A stretch of 6,124 nucleotides of DNA, taken from assembly GCA_947074125.1 (NCBI GenBank), contig CAMTOM010000098.1:1-6124 (forward strand), read 5' to 3'. A model generated the notes under the pieces. That model did no database searches. It had not been told where the DNA came from and saw nothing but the letters and a program-made list of their open reading frames with translations. The translations under genes were made by a program, and so were the position numbers. Shown here piece by piece: positions 4,070-6,124 of this stretch. The stretch is from an uncultured Desulfovibrionaceae bacterium. GTDB lineage: Bacteria; Desulfobacterota; Desulfovibrionia; Desulfovibrionales; Desulfovibrionaceae. Positions within the stretch are counted from its first letter, which is position 1; every line of letters starts with the position of its first letter.

Positions 4070-4720
4070 GTGAGCGAAGATGTCCTTTTGCAAAAGCTGA
4101 CCCCTATTGCCGAGCCTGTTGTGCAGGCCTTAGGTCTTGAGATTTGGGGCATTGAGATTGTTCGCGCATCGCGCATGGTGATTCGTATTTTTGTTGATGT
4201 GCCGCAGGGAGAAGCCCTGCATGTGCAGCAAGGTCATGATGATGCTGTGTTCCCGCATGAGGAAGCTGCTGCTTCTGATGCGCTGCTTTCGCCGCAGATG
4301 TCTGCAAGTCTTGGGCAGTGTGAGGAAATATCGCGTCATGTGGGGCTGGCTCTTGAGGTGGAAGACGTATTGCCTTCTGCGTATGTGCTGGAAGTCTCCA
4401 CTCCAGGTTTCGCACGTATCTTTTTTCAGCTTGCCCAGATGCGTTCATATCTTGGTGATGTGATTGATGTGGCATTGTCAGAGCCTCTTGCAGAAGAGGG
4501 GGGGCGCAAGCGTTTTCGGGGTGTATTGCGAGAAGTGGGTGAGGATACCTTTTCTGTGCAGTTGGCAGATATATCTGCCGAGGGTGATATACTCGTGCAG
4601 GAAAAGCAGGTATCTTTGCCATGGGCTTTTGTGCGCAAAGCTTCCAGAGTGTATGTGTATACGCCGCCTCCAAAGCCTGGCAAGCGCAAAAAAAACCTTG
4701 CGGATCAGCCGAAAGGCTAG
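4070..4720 (+). CDS. rimP: Ribosome maturation factor RimP
   Basis: RimP assists late maturation of the 30S ribosomal subunit. The 216-residue product has the N-terminal alpha/beta domain (LEIWGIEIVRASRMVIRIFVD, 23-43, then EEISRHVGLALEVEDVLPSAYVLEVSTPGFAR, 85-116) and the C-terminal SH3-like domain (about 128-195) with FRGVLREV and VSLPWAFVRKA. Ordinary RimP proteins are near 150 residues; most of the excess is an acidic, Ala/His/Gln-rich insertion at about 44-83 between two strands, plus a basic tail P-K-P-G-K-R-K-K at 201-208. The start is GTG 4070, with AGGA (4056-4059) ten bases upstream; no in-frame ATG is nearby. Neighbours confirm the call: a leader with terminator precedes it and nusA follows after 88 bases, the order seen in many bacteria. 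Confidence 0.93.
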   Translation: MSEDVLLQKLTPIAEPVVQALGLEIWGIEIVRASRMVIRIFVDVPQGEALHVQQGHDDAVFPHEEAAASDALLSPQMSASLGQCEEISRHVGLALEVEDVLPSAYVLEVSTPGFARIFFQLAQMRSYLGDVIDVALSEPLAEEGGRKRFRGVLREVGEDTFSVQLADISAEGDILVQEKQVSLPWAFVRKASRVYVYTPPPKPGKRKKNLADQPKG

Positions 4721-4808
4721 GTTTGTGGATTTTGACGCGACATATTTTTCATGTTGCGATACGATAGTGATGTATAAGCCAGAATATAGGATATTGCCGG
4801 AGGGCTAA

Positions 4809-6124
4809 ATGAATCTTGAGCTGAAGAAGGCCATTGATCAGATCAGCAAAGACAAAGGGTTGGATCGCAATATGCTGATAGCGACTCTTGAAGATGCTGT
4901 ACGTACTTCTGTTCTGCGTCGTTTCAATGACGATATGGATGTGGAAGTTTCCTATAATGATGAAACAGGTGACATTGAAGTTTACCAGTTCCGTATTGTT
5001 GTAGAAGATGGTGATGTGGCTAACGAGAATACCCAGATTGAGTTGGCGGAGGCGCGTAAGCATGATCCCTCTGTGCAACTGGATGATGAGGTGGGTTTTC
5101 GCGTTGAGGTAAAAGATCTCGGGCGTATTGCGGCGCAGTCGGCAAAGCAGGTGATTATCCAGCGTATGCGTGATGCCGAGCAGGGTATCATTTTTGATGA
5201 ATACAAAGACCGTATTGGTGAAATTGTTTCTGGTATTGTGCAGCGTCGGGACAAGAGTGGCTGGGTCGTCAATCTGGGTCGGACTGAAGCGATTCTTCCC
5301 AAAGAAGAGCAGATGCCTCGCGAACACTATAAACGTGGCGATCGCGTACAGGCTATTATTATTGATGTTCGTCGTGAAGGACGTGGTCCTCAGGTTGTGG
5401 TCTCCCGTGCGCACCGAGATTATATGGCGGCGCTGTTCCGTCGTGAAGTGCCGGAAGTGGATGATGGTACTGTGCAGATTATGGGTGTTGCCCGTGATCC
5501 TGGTTCCAGAGCCAAGGTATCTGTTCTTTCCCGCGAGAGAGATGTGGATGCTGTCGGAGCGTGTGTGGGTGTGCGTGGATCGCGCATCCAGAACATTGTG
5601 CAGGAATTGCGTGGTGAGCGTATTGATATTGTTGTCTGGAGTGCGGACATTGCCACCTATGCCCGTAATGCGCTGGCGCCTGCTGTGGTAAGTCGTATTG
5701 TTGTGGATGATGATGAAAACTTGCTGGAAGTTATTGTTCCTGATGACCAGCTCACCAATGCCATTGGGCGCAAGGGTCAGAATGTGAAGCTGGCGGCACG
5801 CCTGCTTGGCTGGAAAGTCGATATCTTCACCGAAACCCGTTACAGTGATGCCGTTGGGCATGGTCTTGAGCAGGTTGCTTCTGTTGCGGAAATTTCCATT
5901 GAGACCTTGTTGAATGCGGGATTCCAGTCACTGGAGAGCCTGCGTGCGGCTTCTGATGATGAGCTGGAGCATAAACTGGCCTTAACGTCTTCGCGTGTGG
6001 CGGATTTGCGTTCGGCGGTTAATTTCCTGGCTCCTGTGCTGGAAAGTGCGCCCGAAACGCCTGTGGCACCTGAAGAGGATGAAGTAGCAGAGCTGGAGAA
6101 GCCTGCTGCAAATGCGGAGCAGAA
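4809..6124 (+). CDS. nusA: Transcription termination/antitermination factor NusA, 3' end missing
   Basis: NusA binds RNA polymerase and nascent RNA and modulates pausing, termination and antitermination. The window gives 438 codons, open to the right edge. Domains in order: N-terminal polymerase-binding domain (1-125), S1 domain (about 136-200, GEIVSGIVQRRDKSGWVVNLG), KH1 (about 220-280, GACVGVRGSRIQNIVQELRGE with Val255 where Pro is common), KH2 (about 295-342, PDDQLTNAIGRKGQNVKLAA), and a helix-hairpin-helix repeat (about 355-410). An acidic Glu/Pro/Ala-rich tail begins at about 412. The ATG follows GGAGG (4799-4803) by 5 bases. The 88-base gap after rimP has a lone TTGACG (4732-4737) but no convincing -10. 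nusA is probably co-transcribed with rimP; ylxR and infB are expected beyond the edge. Confidence 0.97.
   Translation, partial: MNLELKKAIDQISKDKGLDRNMLIATLEDAVRTSVLRRFNDDMDVEVSYNDETGDIEVYQFRIVVEDGDVANENTQIELAEARKHDPSVQLDDEVGFRVEVKDLGRIAAQSAKQVIIQRMRDAEQGIIFDEYKDRIGEIVSGIVQRRDKSGWVVNLGRTEAILPKEEQMPREHYKRGDRVQAIIIDVRREGRGPQVVVSRAHRDYMAALFRREVPEVDDGTVQIMGVARDPGSRAKVSVLSRERDVDAVGACVGVRGSRIQNIVQELRGERIDIVVWSADIATYARNALAPAVVSRIVVDDDENLLEVIVPDDQLTNAIGRKGQNVKLAARLLGWKVDIFTETRYSDAVGHGLEQVASVAEISIETLLNAGFQSLESLRAASDDELEHKLALTSSRVADLRSAVNFLAPVLESAPETPVAPEEDEVAELEKPAANAEQ

Noticed and set aside
4104..4673. 189-codon minus-strand frame antisense to rimP
   Set aside because: Ala/His/Gln/Pro-rich composition with no motif, and fully covered by well-recognised rimP.
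4732..4768. Internal promoter for nusA (TTGACG at 4732-4737)
   Set aside because: No acceptable -10 hexamer at 16-18 bases; nearest candidates (TGCGAT, GATAGT) are poor or badly spaced.
5170..5691. 173-codon plus-strand frame inside nusA
   Set aside because: An alternative frame of nusA, rich in Val, Leu, Arg and Trp with no recognisable fold.
4749..5861. 370-codon open frame on the minus strand
   Set aside because: It lies wholly antisense to nusA, whose domains are unmistakable. The predicted protein is rich in His, Asn, Thr and Ile with no domain pattern, typical of an antisense shadow.
1..6124. CRISPR array, insertion sequence or phage attachment site
   Set aside because: No regularly spaced repeats, transposase-like frame or flanking direct repeats were seen, including around the Abi module.

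Overview
The window looks like a piece of chromosome from a Desulfovibrionaceae-type bacterium (Desulfobacterota) of intermediate base composition. I infer this from the overall feel of NusA and RimP, including an acidic insertion in RimP, and from a long GGGGGAACC…GGTTCCCCC palindrome of a kind I associate with that group. I ran no search, so the lineage is a judgement.

Layout. Bases 1-376 hold no confident gene. They carry a perfect 15-bp palindrome, a second weak hairpin and two doubtful short reading frames. mutY (377-1546, minus) encodes an adenine glycosylase whose C-terminal half is a MutT-like Nudix domain with an intact catalytic box. A compact divergent control region (about 1547-1674) follows, in which one palindromic -35 hexamer can serve promoters in both directions. 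To its right are a cytoplasmic cyclophilin (ppiB, 1675-2181) and, 32 bases later, an AMMECR1-domain gene (amrA type, 2214-2789), probably one transcript.

Bases 2790-3865 are a visibly more AT-rich accessory module. It holds a promoter, a short structured RNA ending in a T8 tract, and an Abi_2 (AbiD/AbiF) family protein with a HEPN ribonuclease motif. The order promoter, structured RNA, terminator-like end, toxin gene matches RNA-antitoxin systems, and AbiF proteins are reported to pair with a conserved non-coding RNA and to be ancestral relatives of Cas13. This is the most interesting part of the window. The toxin frame extends well upstream of its first ATG/GTG/TTG codon, so its true start is a puzzle.

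Bases 3866-4720 and onward are the start of the conserved rimP-nusA operon. A strong extended -10 promoter is followed by a roughly 95-base leader that ends in an intrinsic terminator just before the rimP ribosome binding site, which looks like an attenuator. rimP (4070-4720) encodes a 30S maturation factor with a 40-residue insertion. nusA (4809 to the right edge) is incomplete at its C-terminus; ylxR, infB and other translation genes would be expected beyond.

Together, housekeeping functions (DNA repair of oxidised guanine, protein folding, ribosome maturation, transcription elongation and termination) flank a small defence-type cassette inserted between amrA and the rimP promoter.
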